A stretch of DNA of 64,000 nt from Ceratobasidium sp. AG-K. Its lineage: Eukaryota; Basidiomycota; Agaricomycetes; Cantharellales; Ceratobasidiaceae. Under the pieces are notes generated by a model. That model saw only the letters and a list, made by a program, of their open reading frames with translations, was not told where the DNA came from and made no database searches. Position numbers and translations under genes: made by a program. The stretch spans positions 5,084,001 to 5,148,000 of the forward strand of contig JAWNGF010000001.1 in the NCBI GenBank assembly GCA_037039685.1. Reading direction: 5' to 3'. This document shows positions 10,896-22,150 of this stretch, piece after piece. Numbering within the stretch: position 1 is the first letter of the stretch; every line of letters starts with the position of its first letter.

Positions 10896-12433
10896 CTATT
10901 TAGCTGCAGCATTAGCTTGAGCAAGGCACTCTTGTTGTTGCTGGTGGACCTCGAAAGTCAATGCAAATACTAAGCAAGAATACGAACAGACTCACAGCAT
11001 TGCAGTCACTGACAGTGAATGTCTTTGACTGACCAGCGGCATTACTCGCGTTGGCACATTGGTTGTTCTGTACATCACAAGACCGGGCAAGAGCATCGCG
11101 GAGGGTGTTGAATGTGTTGTTGTTCTCAACGTTGAACTGACTGCCGTTGGCCGTAACCTGGGGCGCAGCCACACCACCAAGAGACTTGCTAAAGGTTTGA
11201 AGGTTGCTGGCAGTAGAACCACCCTTGTTGTTGGTATTGTCATTACCGCCATTGTCGGTGTTACCCCCCGTGTTGCCTCCAGTGTTGCCCCCCGTGTTGC
11301 CCCCTGTGTTTCCTCCAGTATTACCTCCAGTATTACCTCCGGTGTTTCCTCCAGTGTTTCCACTACTAATAGCCTCTGTTAGTCCATGGTACTCAAGGGT
11401 TTGGTAAACTACGTACTTGGAGGGAGCAGCAGTAGTTGCAGCAGGAGCCGCAGCAGTAGTGGTAGCCGAAGGAGCGGCAGTAGTGGGGGCAGCAGCGGCA
11501 GGAGCAGGAGCAGGAGTAGACGCAGCAGGAGCGGCGGACGTCACGGTAATGGTGACAGGAACAGCCGTGCAGTCGGTCCCAGGGTTGGCACTTCCGGCAG
11601 CAGCGTCAATTTCATCCGCCGTCGCATCGAGCACGATCAAGTTTTGAGATATAATGCATCCGACCGCGTCGTTCGCGTCACTATGGTAGGGTGAGTACGT
11701 ATAGCATACACTCGATAAACAAAACTTACTTGCAAGTGTTCCCTTTGGCTGTAGCATCGTTCGTATTGCCAGGCTGGAAAGTTCCAGTCTGCAAGGCATC
11801 CTGTGGGTTTCCACCGATGGAAGCAATTTGCTTCGCCAGCTCAAGTACGATCGCCTTGTTGGTCGCAGCTGCACCATCAGATGCAGGATCCTGATGCTGG
11901 GTAATAGCCGCAATTTCCGGGTTGACAGGCGTGAATGTGGAGCATAGCACCGATTTGAGACCGACTGCACCAGTGTTACGCTCGAGAGCACGATACTGGA
12001 GTGCCGCCGTCATGGCTGCAACGTCGTTGGCTGCCTTGGCATTGGTGAATGCGCGGTCAGCCGTGGCGGTTTGCAAGCAATCAGGGTCCTGTAAATGCGT
12101 GGGTCAGTCAGTCCCATCATCACGTATTGTCGGAGTAATATATGTACCGTGATCTGGCCAGCACCAGCCGAGGCCGCGGCGTTGCCTAGAAGACCAAAGA
12201 CGGCATCCTGGATGTTGTCTGGGTTGTTGAGCTTGAGTGCGACGTTCGTAGCACGGAGTATGCGCTCGTGCGAGTGCTCTAGAACCGAGGTCACTACAAG
12301 TAGGAGAACATCCTGGGGGATAGGGCTCACCTTGGGGAACTTCACGGATACGCAGAGCACGGCGGATGGGAAGAGCTGTCGAACCAGAAACCAGGTAGAG
12401 AGCGAGGAGAGCGAGACTACGAGCAGAGACCAT
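10896..12433 (-). CDS. Secreted low-complexity protein with GGNT repeats
   Basis: Five exons (12433-12331, 12293-12148, 12088-11730, 11680-10996, 10940-10896) sum to 446 codons including the stop. A signal peptide is obvious (MVSARSLALLALYLVSGSTA). The folded N-terminal half contains several Cys (DPDCLQTA, VLCSTF, NTCNDANDAVGCII) and the ATADEIDAAAG block. An Ala/Pro/Thr-rich mucin-like linker follows (about 11415-11560), then eight or so tandem GGNT units and an Asn-rich spacer. The C-terminal part ends KTFTVSDCNAVQQQ and ECLAQANAAAK. Such proteins are common in agaricomycete secretomes and lack a known activity; a cell-surface or matrix role is inference. Thr/Ser density suggests O-glycosylation. 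No GPI-type hydrophobic tail is visible. Confidence 0.8.
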
Positions 12434-13107
12434 ATTGGATACACGGGTGGAAGCAGATGTCGAATAAGTTGTTGGTTGGTCGTTGGATAAATGAAAGTTC
12501 GAAAAAATGAAGGGTAAAAAATGAAGGGTAAAAAATGAAGGATGAAAAAGAAGCCAAGAACCGGTCTTGGGTAAAGAAAGTGAAAATGTGCAGAGGTGAT
12601 TTTGAATGTCTGCTTGGTGGGGTTTTAAGTCTTCGGTCGAGGGGAAGTTTGAAAGGGAAAGTGGGATGGTTCGTGCGTATTCTGAGTGTCGACTGGTATC
12701 CACGTGCGAATGTCGTGCCGTTTCCAGGGCGAAGTCGGCCTTCTCACCCTCGTTTGCTCTGACACTAAGTACTATTATCGGATCGGCAGGCACCACCGAG
12801 GTTGGATATGAGGATAATCGAGTGTTTCCGAAGCCAGGAGCATACCTTGTTTGCCTTGCCGACGTCGTTGGCGAACCTGGAAACGCGCCCCGAAGCCAAA
12901 CAGTTCCCATGCAACACGATCATCACACCCGAAATTACCCCGCATGTCACAAATCGTTTGAGACAAAGTTCGAGGCGTACTGCTATGAACCATGGCTAGC
13001 CACAAAGCGCTCAGGTGATAATGACGAGAGTAGCCTCCGAGCGTCTACTATCGATACAACCACCATGAAAGCCCGTAGAGCCGAAAGTACGCTGGCACAT
13101 AGAGCAG
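12434..13107. other. Upstream region of the GGNT-repeat secreted protein
   Basis: About 0.67 kb 5' of the minus-strand secreted protein. It contains the short tandem repeat annotated separately and otherwise only antisense-type short frames. No TATA box that I would insist on. Confidence 0.4.
12502..12546. repeat. Tandem 14-15-bp A/G-rich repeat in the 5' leader region
   Basis: Roughly three copies of AAAAAATGAAGGGT follow one another about 70-110 bp upstream of the ATG of the secreted GGNT protein. On the coding strand this is a C/T-rich tract (ACCCTTCATTTTTT), typical of pyrimidine-rich fungal core promoters, so it may mark the transcription start region. Confidence 0.6.
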
Positions 13108-13665
13108 ATGAGCAGCGTATCGTTGAAATTGGTATGGATACGGGATAAGAAAATAGCGCACTGGGTTGGCCCAGCAACATGGTGGTTTGTGGGCTTGAGA
13201 TCGAAGGCGGAAGTTGAGAAGCACGCACGTGGTGAGATCTACGATCAAGTCGTGAGACCAGGCGAAGTCATACCTAATATCTTACGGTGCTGGGTTTACG
13301 ATAATGCTAGAATTGGTCGCTATAAGCTCAAATCGATATTCAGACTGGACACTTGTATTATTGGTGACCCGCTTGTTGAGCAAGGATCAGGGTTCCAATT
13401 CGCGATCTCGCAGCACTTACAAGCCGATTACTGGTGGCAAACCGCATACACTGTGGCTCAAATTCGCCTTATTCCGGGAGAACATCACTATACCAATACG
13501 ACTCCGAATGCATTTAATTCACTACCAACAGACTACGCCAGTGGCCCTTCTAACTCTGATTCAGGAATGCGTATCCACAACTTGACAATCCCACATACCA
13601 TACAGAGAATCAATTATGTCAAACTTTACTCGAAATCTAGTCATTTAATTAGTGTTTATACGTAA
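13108..13665 (+). CDS. Hypothetical ORF of 185 codons, unsupported by homology
   Basis: A continuous frame from ATG to stop with unbiased amino-acid use (HWVGPATWWFVG early, RCWVYDNARIGRYKLKS in the middle, late IPHTIQRINYVKLYS). I recognise no family, signal peptide or membrane segment. Length without introns is unusual for this intron-rich region, so it may be an exon of a larger gene, a relic, or chance. Low confidence. Confidence 0.3.
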   Translation: MSSVSLKLVWIRDKKIAHWVGPATWWFVGLRSKAEVEKHARGEIYDQVVRPGEVIPNILRCWVYDNARIGRYKLKSIFRLDTCIIGDPLVEQGSGFQFAISQHLQADYWWQTAYTVAQIRLIPGEHHYTNTTPNAFNSLPTDYASGPSNSDSGMRIHNLTIPHTIQRINYVKLYSKSSHLISVYT

Positions 13666-13741
13666 CATTCCGTCATATCATGCTCACTTTCTGAATCGAA
13701 TGGTTGGGTATCTAGAGGTACCTTGCCTTGCACAAGGCTCA

Positions 13742-14122
13742 TCATTTCCCAAGGACCATCTCGCCATTTGTAAGTTCTGGTGTCTGTGGAGGACTGAGAA
13801 CCGCTGGATTGGCCTCTTGAGCGCGCTTCGCTTTGAGCTCCGCCTGGTACTTTGCCACCGATTCGTCTCTCTTACGCCGTAACTCAGCATCCCTTTCTTC
13901 CTCTCGTCGTTGCACTTCCAGTGCCCATATAACGCCCTCTCGTAGACGTTCAGCGGCCCCAGGCCCATAGGCAAAGTCCCTTCGCTTGACAAAAGGAGGT
14001 GGCACAGGGTTTGTTGTGAATATCTTCTTCCGGGGTCTGTCGAGGTAGTCTTCGTCGTCTTCAAGGGTCGATATCACTCGCTTCGATACTGCAGAGGATG
14101 CAAACGAGGATCCCCCAAACAT
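13742..14122 (-). CDS. Small charged coiled-coil protein, 126 aa, unknown function
   Basis: Single-exon frame starting MFGGSSFASSAVSKR and ending NGEMVLGK-stop. The middle part has DRPRKKIFTTNP and a Pro-rich VPPPFVKRRDF segment. The C-terminal half is a predicted charged helix (EVQRREEERDAELRRKRD, YQAELKAKRAQ). No domain recognised. It lies head-to-head with MOB1 across a 537-bp spacer. Nuclear or cytosolic location is likely because there is no signal or membrane segment; that is inference. Confidence 0.55.
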   Translation of the reverse strand: MFGGSSFASSAVSKRVISTLEDDEDYLDRPRKKIFTTNPVPPPFVKRRDFAYGPGAAERLREGVIWALEVQRREEERDAELRRKRDESVAKYQAELKAKRAQEANPAVLSPPQTPELTNGEMVLGK

Positions 14123-14659
14123 TTGAGACTGGGAAGCGACATAAAAAGCGGTTTGATCAGTCGCGCCGTCTTAAGCTTGGGGTGTGAGTCGGGCGTCTGT
14201 GGCGAACGTACCTTGAGATCGCCTTGACTCTACGTGTACAGCATTAAAGGTCGAATCATGATTTCCTTTCAAGGAGCTACTCACTCCAGAATGTTGATCA
14301 GAATATCTAATAAGGGGTCAAAATAATATATAGGGGCTATGCTTGAATCGATTGCTTGGTGGTGTCAAGGGTGAAGGATGGCTGGGTGCGTGATGATCAT
14401 GTAAGCGAGAACCAATAAGCTTCAATAGACCCAAACAAGTATGTCTCCGAAGACTCCACGACGCGACAACGCGACGACAGCGGTACTGTACGTTTTGTGT
14501 AGCAAAATTGCTTTCTCTCACTGAGGCATACCCACACTCTTGAATCCACAGGTTTGGCCTCGTACCCACGCTCTCTAGGCAATCCCCAACTCTGCACCGC
14601 TTTGGTCAACCTGTGCTCTGCAACGTCAAAAGTCTATATTAGCGCAACCACCCAGCAGA
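14123..14659. promoter_or_regulatory. Divergent spacer between the 126-aa protein gene and MOB1
   Basis: 537 bp separate the two divergent ATGs. Short frames inside have no family match. The region should hold both promoters; I see no unambiguous TATA box. The last 60 bp before MOB1 read as an ordinary 5' leader. Confidence 0.4.
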
Positions 14660-15649
14660 ATGTCTTTTTTCAACTCGATTGGGTGAGTCAAGCACAGCTT
14701 TCTTCGTGCATATGCTTATGGGGAGTGTTCTAGGCGTATGGGCCGTAACCCGTCGCGAGGTGGACCGCCTAAGCGATCGCCGTCGCAAGGTCCCGCACAG
14801 ACCCCGACGTCATCCACTTTTTACGACCCTTCGGCGCCTCCCTTGCCCACATCCTCGCCGAATGCGTCTAAGCCGCCCCTGTACATGTGCCAGCCATTCG
14901 TGAAAGCGGCACTAGTAAAAGGGAACTTCAAAACCATCGTTATGCTCCCTAAATACTGCGATGTGAACGAATGGGTTGCAGTCAATAGTGAGTATTTATT
15001 TTGACTCGCTACATCTGCTAATTGCCTGTAGTCTTTGACTTTTACAATAACCTAAATATGTTCTATGGGGTCTTAACCGAATGTTGCACAATGCAGACCT
15101 GTCCCACTATGTCGGCTGGACCTGCGTAAGCAGATGTTTTAAATTTATTCCCTTTGGTGTCACTAATTGGACATTGCAGGCTGGAGTATACCTGGGTCGA
15201 TCAGTCTCGAAAGTCTGTCAAACTACCGGCCCCTACATACATCGACTATGTCATGACTTGGCTACAAAACATGCTTGACGACGATAATGTATTTCCCACC
15301 AAAGCAGGTGCGCCTACTCTCGCATTCGTCATAACTGAAAACCAATATTAACTCTGAACCAGGTCGCGACTTTCCCTCCACATTTGCGTCGGTGGCGAAA
15401 CACATTTATCGCCAACTACTCCGGGTCTTTGCCCATATATATCACGCACACTACCCCGCACTCTTGCACCTTTCCTCCGAAGGTCACTTTAACTCGCTCT
15501 TTGCTCACTTCTTGGCTTTCGGGAAGCAGTACGACTTGCTAGAAATCAAGGATATCAAGAGTTCAGGAAGTGGGGCGGCAGGTGGAGGGGCACCAGGAAT
15601 CGGCGAACTCTGGGAGAAATGGAAGGAGATGGGCATTTTGGAGGCTTAG
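14660..15649 (+). CDS. MOB1: Mob1-type kinase activator (Mps1 one binder)
   Basis: Five exons (14660-14682, 14734-14987, 15032-15125, 15180-15307, 15363-15649) add up to 262 codons including stop; all introns are 44-55 nt GT-AG. Mob1 binds and activates NDR/LATS kinases (Dbf2/Sid2) in mitotic exit and septation. Family signatures: MSFFNSIG start, LPKYCDVNEWVAVN, then FDFYNNLNMFYGVL, the zinc-site cysteines in TECCTMQTCPTMSAGP, LEYTWVDQ, PAPTYIDYVMTW and the His-rich zinc-site helix HIYHAHYPALLHLSSEGH, then FAHFLAFGKQYDLL. The body matches the usual ~210 residues. The extra length is an N-terminal Ser/Pro-rich linker and a Gly-rich C-terminal tail ending ELWEKWKEMGILEA, which is longer than in yeast Mob1. 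Confidence 0.93.
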
Positions 15650-16172
15650 ATGTGAGTGCCAGATTACGTTCTTTTAGTCTTACCTCGCTGTGTATACTGT
15701 CCCGGAATATGTAATTCCCATACTCGTAGCCATTTATAGTACTTGACCCTCCTCACCTCACGTTGCTTAGGATGCCCATAAGAAGCGTCTAATTTAGCGT
15801 CGAGCCCCTCCACTATACTCGACTGGTCCGTAAATATTGCACGGTTACCATCGACCTATTTTAGGCATCCCATTTCCTTTTTGTGTGCCAGCGGACCGGA
15901 CTGTACCACATTAGAAGCCTCCATGATGTAGGTCGGAGGCTGCCAATCCTATATTTAGCCATGTGTAACAAGTGAATGACTTATTGGAAGTATCCATGGG
16001 GTTTGTGGGCGTTGCCTGTGCCTTCATCGTGTAGGGACCAGCAGCTGGGGATAAATATGGACGCAGTAATTCAACATTCATCAAAACGCCCTCTGTCTCT
16101 CATACCATACTTCCAGCAAATCGATCTTGTCTATCCGTCTCCACATTCTTTTATTTGGATACCCTAACCATC
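15650..16172. other. Spacer and promoter of the pectinesterase gene
   Basis: 523 bp with no gene. The right end holds the TATA-like element described separately. Nothing else recognised. Confidence 0.5.
16051..16058 (+). promoter_or_regulatory. TATA-like box upstream of the pectinesterase
   Basis: ATAAATAT after a GGGG run, about 115 bp before the ATG at 16173. A strong TATA box fits a tightly inducible secreted-enzyme gene. Confidence 0.5.
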
Positions 16173-17443
16173 ATGCGCACTCTATCGTTCCTGGTGGCTG
16201 GTCTCGGTTTTACTTCGTCAGTACTTTGTCTCTCGTCGCCTCCGGCCGGCGCCATCACGGTTGGCAGCAAAGGGAAGTACTCGACTCTTGCCGCTGCTTT
16301 GAAGGACACTAGCAGGTAAATAGCGCCTACTTAAACCAACTGAATAGTGGGTGTGCTGACCGCCTATTCAGCAACATCTTCTTTGTCTATTCGGGTAATT
16401 ACACTGGTCAGACGGTTATTACTCGTGCCAATATCAAAAGTAAATTATCGATTTTTTGAAACCACTATATCCTAAACAGTCTACCCACAGTTTACGGCGA
16501 AACATCCCATGCGAAATTGTACAGCTCTAATACGGTAACTTTCACCGATAATAAACCTGCCTCCACCTCCGGTGGCGACGAACAGAGCGCCACCATCCGC
16601 GTACAGTCTACTGGTGTCAGGTAAGTTCAATTCGGACCGCTTTATTGCACTGGCAATAGTTGCTAACTTGTTGGCTCTTTTCAGCTTCTATAATCTCAAC
16701 GTCGTCAACGCCTATGGGAAACCTGTGGTGAAGTCTCAGGCCATTGCCTTGTCTGTTGAACAGGGTAACTTTGCCTGCTACGCGTGTCAGCTCAAGGGCT
16801 ACCAGGATACGCTATTGGCTCAGGCGGGTTCTCAATTTTACGGCAAGAGCTATATCGAAGGGTAAGGATCGGGTTGATTGGACGAGCTAGCGGCTGAAAC
16901 TGACTTGTGAATAGCGCGGTTGACTTTATCTTTGGACAACGCGCCTCGATTTGGATCACTGGCTCCACCATCAAATCAATCGGTAACGGGTGCATTACTG
17001 CGTCTGGCAGGTCGAGCGCAGACAACAACTACTATGTTATCGATAAATCTACTATCGAGGGCACTGGAACCGTTTACCTCGGCCGTCCCTGGGCGTGAGT
17101 GTTTACTTCCATAGGCGATGCACAAACTGACTCGAGGGATGATGCAGGAGCTACGCGCGTGTGATCTTCCAGAACAATGATATTGGCTCTCAGGTGGCAG
17201 CCGCCGGTTGGCAGGTCAGTGATCATCACATCGTGACTGGAACACATCCCTAACGCTCGGTGCAAGCAGGCATGGAGCTCTGCCACTCCCAAGACCGAGC
17301 ATGTCCTGTTTGGGGAGTACAACAACAATGGCACAGGTGCTTGGCGCTCTGGTCGGGTATCGTTTGCGACAAAGCTGTCCGCCGGCGCCTCAATTAGTAC
17401 TGTTTTGGGTAGCACTAGCTGGATTGATTCTGCGTATATGTGA
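16173..17443 (+). CDS. Secreted pectin methylesterase (CE8)
   Basis: Seven exons (16173-16315, 16372-16439, 16491-16620, 16685-16861, 16915-17094, 17148-17214, 17270-17443) sum to 313 codons with stop. The enzyme removes methyl esters from homogalacturonan, opening pectin to lyases and polygalacturonases. A signal peptide (MRTLSFLVAGLGFTSSVLCL) is followed by a right-handed beta-helix. Family motifs are intact: VYSGNYTGQTVI near the start, the GYQDTL catalytic motif, YIEGAVDFIFG with both catalytic Asp regions, and LGRPW containing the active-site Arg. Length is normal for fungal CE8 enzymes. No carbohydrate-binding module or GPI tail. It implies a plant-cell-wall-degrading lifestyle. Confidence 0.95.
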
Positions 17444-17703
17444 TATAAGAGCTGGAAGAATTCTCATCCTATTCTGTGGCTCTTTTGCGCAGGAGCTATA
17501 CTAGTTCCAATATATAAGCACTGTAATTGCTTGACTAAACTATAGACGTAGTGTGCTGTATGCGACTTGTCACGTGATTATGCGACCACCGATGGGAGGT
17601 TTGTAATGGTATACGTGTAACTTGGCCACGATGACACAAGTTACACTACGACCACAGTTAGTGGTAGGCATATTGCCCTTTCGGATCGCTCGTTAGACTA
17701 GCT

Positions 17704-18568
17704 ATGCCGGTTGGTATTGAAGCGTGGCTTACGGAAGTTCCTCCGGTTACTCGATGGTGGATGGTATTGTCCGTTGCAACGAGTGTCGCGGTAGTAAGTA
17801 TTACTTTCAATTCATTCGTAGAAAGAAACTGACAGCCGTATTCACGAAGCAATGCCAGATGGTCACACCCGTACAGTTATATTTTAGTTTTGGTTCAACA
17901 TTTGGACACATGCAGGTGAGTACGCTGTCAGAATAAATGAAAGTAAATGAATAACTTGTTCCTTTAGCCGTGGCGGCTCTTAACCAGCTTCTTATACTTT
18001 GGACCATTGTCCCTGGACTTTGTGTTCCACATCTTCTTCTTGTAAGTTTATAGAGAGTTGTCTCAGACTCCGTACTGACTGCCGGACTAGTATGCGATAC
18101 TCTCGAATGTTGGAGGAGTCGTCTTTTGCCAACCGGCCAGCCTCCTACTTTTGGCTCTTGTTCACTTCGAGCGTATTCCTCATAGCTGTGTCGCCCCTGT
18201 TTACTCTTCCGTTTCTCTCATCGCCCCTCGGATTTGTACCTATCTACATCTGGTCAAGAAGGCACCCAACGACTCAAATCTCGCTATTTGGTCTCATTAC
18301 GATCACTGCACCATACCTGCCGCTCGCGCTCATTGGGTTCAGCTGGATTATTAACGGGACCTGGAAGGCTGCTGCTGGCGACTTGGTAGGGTGTGCCGTC
18401 GGGCACATTGGATGGTTCGTACGAGACGTCTGGACAAGGGAAGCCATGGGTGGCGAAACGTTCTTGTCCACCCCACCCGAGCCCATGTGAGTGCCGCCTT
18501 GGGGTTCCAGTTTCATTGATCCATAGACTAACGTTTGGCGTAGTCGCCGGTTGTTTGGCGGTCAATAG
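17704..18568 (+). CDS. Derlin (Der1 family ER-associated degradation protein)
   Basis: Five exons (17704-17793, 17850-17915, 17968-18041, 18091-18486, 18544-18568) give 217 codons with stop. Derlins are inactive rhomboid-like ER membrane proteins that help retrotranslocate misfolded proteins to the cytosol for ubiquitination. Visible features: VPPVTRWWMV start, TPVQLYFSFGSTFG, PWRLLTSFLYFGPLSLDFVF, the MRYSRMLEE loop, membrane segments (WLLFTSSVFLIAVSP, LFGLITITAPYLPLALIGF), and the conserved GDLVGCAVGHIGWFV. The C-terminal tail RRLFGGQ is short. The splice model is strongly constrained by these blocks. The last coding exon is only 25 nt. Confidence 0.92.
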
Positions 18569-18848
18569 AGGCTGTTGATCCAAACTGTAAAATGATTGTT
18601 GAATCAGTCTTTAATTCATCCCACTTACTTTTATCAACGTTTATATGATTTACAATGACTGCAGTGGCGCGAGCGAGTCAAATCAAACCTTGCGGAATTC
18701 TTTATCCGGAACAGAAAGTTCGAGATTGTCCAAGAACTCATTAGAAGCTTTTACGTAAAGCGAAAATCAACTTCCGTGCTGATCCTGCTGTTCCAAACCA
18801 CAACCTTGGCCTTTTGAGCGTTGCCGGCGGTTCCTCCCGCACAGTGGA

Positions 18849-21108
18849 ATGTTACATCCAGTGGTTGAGAACATTCTTGCCGTCATACCTGATGCTTGTC
18901 CCCATTGGATTAACTACTTAGTACATCTCCACCTGCAACTGGATCCTATCGCCTACAATGTTCAATTGCGTGTCTTGGACGCCGCACTTCAACTTGGCTA
19001 TGTGAAAGCTCAAGATCCGAAACCGGATATAGTCCCTCCTGCTCCGCCGCCTCCTGTTGAGCCTCCTGCGCCGGCGCCACATCCGCTACGCCCTCCTACT
19101 CCTCCTGCTCAGGTCCCTCCTGTTCCTGTTCCTGTTCCTCCTGCTCCAGCCCCTGTTCTCGGTGCTCGTGCCGCAGAAAAAAGAAAGGCACCAGACCCAG
19201 ATGCCGAGTCTCCTACAGGTAAAAGGCGGGCGCTCGGTCCGCAGGTTGACTATACCCAAACCCAGAGGCCTTCCAGCCATATGACAACCTTTTGGTACAA
19301 GGACCTCTCGATAAAGTACTTGACGGCTATATTCACAAATTTACCTCTTCATTAGTATGTACATCTTCTGCGGCTTATCAAGCCCAACTAACTATTAGAA
19401 ATTTAACCAGCATTCGCCAACAATTCAGTCAGGTAGGGTACTTGATACCTACCTATCTCACGTTGCAACAAAAAATTGCTAGTGGGATACTGGATTCCAA
19501 GGTACTCAAGAAGCGACGCTTTTGTACTGGACCCTACGGAAAGGAATGCGACCAGTCGTCACTCTTCGTTGCGGAGAAGAAGGCGTTGGATTCTTATATT
19601 GGTAAGCCCAACGCCTTCGGGCTGCGTTCGGGATAAAAACTCACTAAAATCTAGCATCAGGACGTAAACAGATAAACTTGTTGCGCAAGGCGAGCCCTCC
19701 GCTTGACGAAGACTTGACCCGTCATCGGTCCCCTGTGGTTCCTGCCAGCCAATCATCCGTTCGTTCGTCTACTCCAATTGCTGGACCAAGTCAGCCGTCG
19801 ACTTTGGGGGCTAGTCAAGCTAATTCCGCGAGCCAGCCGGGGGCCGTTAGACAACGGCCTCCCGCAGTACGTGAAGTCACGCGATCCCCTTCGCCAATTC
19901 CTCGACACTCAGGATCCAGGTCACCTTCGCCAATAGAAATCGAGACTCAGGACAGTGTAATTGTGATCGAGACCCAGGAAAGCCAGGTTGAAGTGATCAA
20001 ATCCCCATCGCCAGCACCAGTGGAAGAACAAGCAGGCGTGGAGTGCGGATGTTGCTTCGCCGAGATGGATATTGTGAGTATATTTGACCACCCAACTGCC
20101 GATACACTCACCACGTTAACAGTCTGAAATGATGCAATGCGTAGAAGGTCACCTATTTTGCTTGGAGTGTACAAGGAGGAACGCAGAAACGGCTGTTGGT
20201 GACGGGAAAGCTGATGTTCTGTGCGTGTTAGCAAACTCTCCAGTTCAGACTCACTTGACGTGTTTTCCTATCTCAGATGTATGGACCAGTCGGGGTGCCG
20301 CGCGCCATTCCCAGAAGAACAGCTCCAAATGGTCCTTTCTCCAAAAACCCTCGACCTCCTGACTCGAATACGGCAGAAAAAGGACCTTGATGAAGCCAAG
20401 ATTGGTGGGTTGGAGCATTGCCCTTTTTGCGACTTTGCGTGCATTATTGAGGACGATGGGCGTACGTTCTTGTGTCAAAACCCCGAGTGCATGGCGGTCA
20501 GCTGTCGCAAATGCTGGCGGAGAGATCATTACGGCAAGAGCTGTGAGGAAGTAGCGCAACAAGAGAAAAGTGGACAGGGTGAACATGCGGTAGCTGAAGC
20601 AATGTGTAGGTTCAGATTGATATTTCAACCCAAATATCAAGTTTCAACGTCTTTTACAGCGCGAGCCTTGATTCGAGATTGTCCCAAATGCAAGGCTCCG
20701 TTCATGAAAGAAGCGGGGGTAAGTTTAGTTTGCTGTTACATCTTACTTTTACAACTTACCCTTGACGTCATTAGTGCAATAAGATGCATTGCCCTAGATG
20801 TGGCGCGATTTCCTGCTATATTTGCCGCAAGGAAGTCTTAAAACTCGCCCCGTATTCTCATTTCGACCAGGTATGTGCCATGTAATGTCGCAAGCTATTC
20901 TGAGAGTTGATTCGAGCCATGACAGCAACCTGACGCCTACCACCTACCTCGCGATCGCAATAAGTGTCCTCTCTGGGACATTGATAGAGCTGGTCGTGCT
21001 GGCGGTTCGCCTACGCGTGCTCATTCTGAAGCTGTGGCTCGGGCAGAAAGAGAAGCAAGAGCACAGCTTGCAGCTCAACCGAAGATTCAAGCACCTCGAT
21101 TTCACTAA
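18849..21108 (+). CDS. RBR-type E3 ubiquitin ligase, RNF216/TRIAD3-like
   Basis: Starts MLHPVVENILAVIPDACP, a region resembling the N-terminal segment of RNF216-like proteins. A Pro-rich linker and KRKAP/GKRRA basic patch follow. The catalytic part is GVECGCCFAEMDI then MMQCVEGHLFCLEC (RING1-like), CPFCDFACIIEDDG with CQNPECMAVSCRKC (IBR), then RDCPKCKAPFMKEAG joined over an intron to CNKMHCPRCGAISCYICR (RING2; the first Cys after the intron, CNKMHC, is the expected catalytic/zinc site). The tail is helical and Ala/Glu/Arg-rich (EAVARAEREARAQLAA). Exons 3-8 (19655-20073, 20123-20220, 20277-20605, 20660-20718, 20775-20870, 20926-21108) are well supported. Splicing of 19219-19655 is less sure; I place one intron at 19219-19265 and one at 19602-19654. 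Confidence 0.88.
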
Positions 21109-21320
21109 CGGTTCCCAGCGGCGAATATATACCCTTGGGCCAGTCCGCCCCTCCCTTCGAGTTCAAATAAACATCTTTTTCAGCTGTTGTATAATTCACA
21201 TACCTTTAACTTGTCTATTATTACTTCCTTTTATGGTCGTTTCGTATGTAACTCTTATAATTTGTGCATAGGGATTGCATGATATAATACGTCAAATGGG
21301 TCCCTTCTTTATGATTTATT

Positions 21321-21532
21321 TACAGCAAACGTCAATTCGATAGTCGCACCCCGTTTTCGTGATCATCAAAATCTGTCCGGGATGTCACAGGATGTCGACG
21401 GACTGGTTGTATCCGAGCCTTGTCTCAATCTCCTAATAGGGCATGTGGTAATGCGTCATCTTAGCCACCATCAAACCCCTCTGATGTTATGGGTTCGAGC
21501 AGCTAAATTAGATAGATATTCATAAGTAGCCG
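21321..21532 (+). repeat. Left terminal inverted repeat
   Basis: Inverted partner of 22151-22361. Differences are confined mostly to the outer (AAACGT versus AGACGC) and inner (TTCAT versus TCCAC) few bases; the ~190-bp core appears identical. Confidence 0.85.
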
Positions 21533-22150
21533 GCATATGCAAGCCTACTCGTAGTGTTTTGGGTGCGGCGAGGTTCTGGCTTGATGCACGCGTCGAAAGC
21601 GGCGCAATTCAGCTGCCAGAGGCGGGCACACGAAGCGCAACGGGCAATCGTATATGGTGGATTCGAGGCTATATGCGCCCAAGGAATAGGGGTGAAACCC
21701 TGACAAACCTAAGCAATGGGCGGGTACTGCGCTCCCCACTAGCGCATTGAACCCCAAAATACATATAAAGAAGTGGCTCCGAATGCGATCCAATTATGTC
21801 AAGGAGATCTCTCGACGAGTACATTGTGTATACTAGCAATATCTCTACATTTAATTGCACCCATTGCTTTACTCATTTCCTACTTACTTGCCCAATATTA
21901 GGCAAGGATAGAATCCGGTTCTCAAGTGCGCAAATTGCAAAAGCTGCGAAAGCGCAGCATTCACATCCACTTCCAAGGGCTTGAAGAACAATCTTCGAGG
22001 AGCGAAAACGTTGTAAACCGTTTCGCCCCGAATTCACCGCCCAGAGGCCGTGAGGATGATGGGAATCAAAGGACTGACTACAAGGCTCCTTAGCCGCTCG
22101 AAGTGAGCCTCTATTCCTTGGTGTCTCGAATAACAATGAAGCCCCGAGAA

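Noticed and set aside
11059..11694. Plus-strand Val/Pro- and Arg/Ser-rich frames
   Set aside because: Antisense of the GGNT and Ala/Pro/Thr repeats of the secreted protein.
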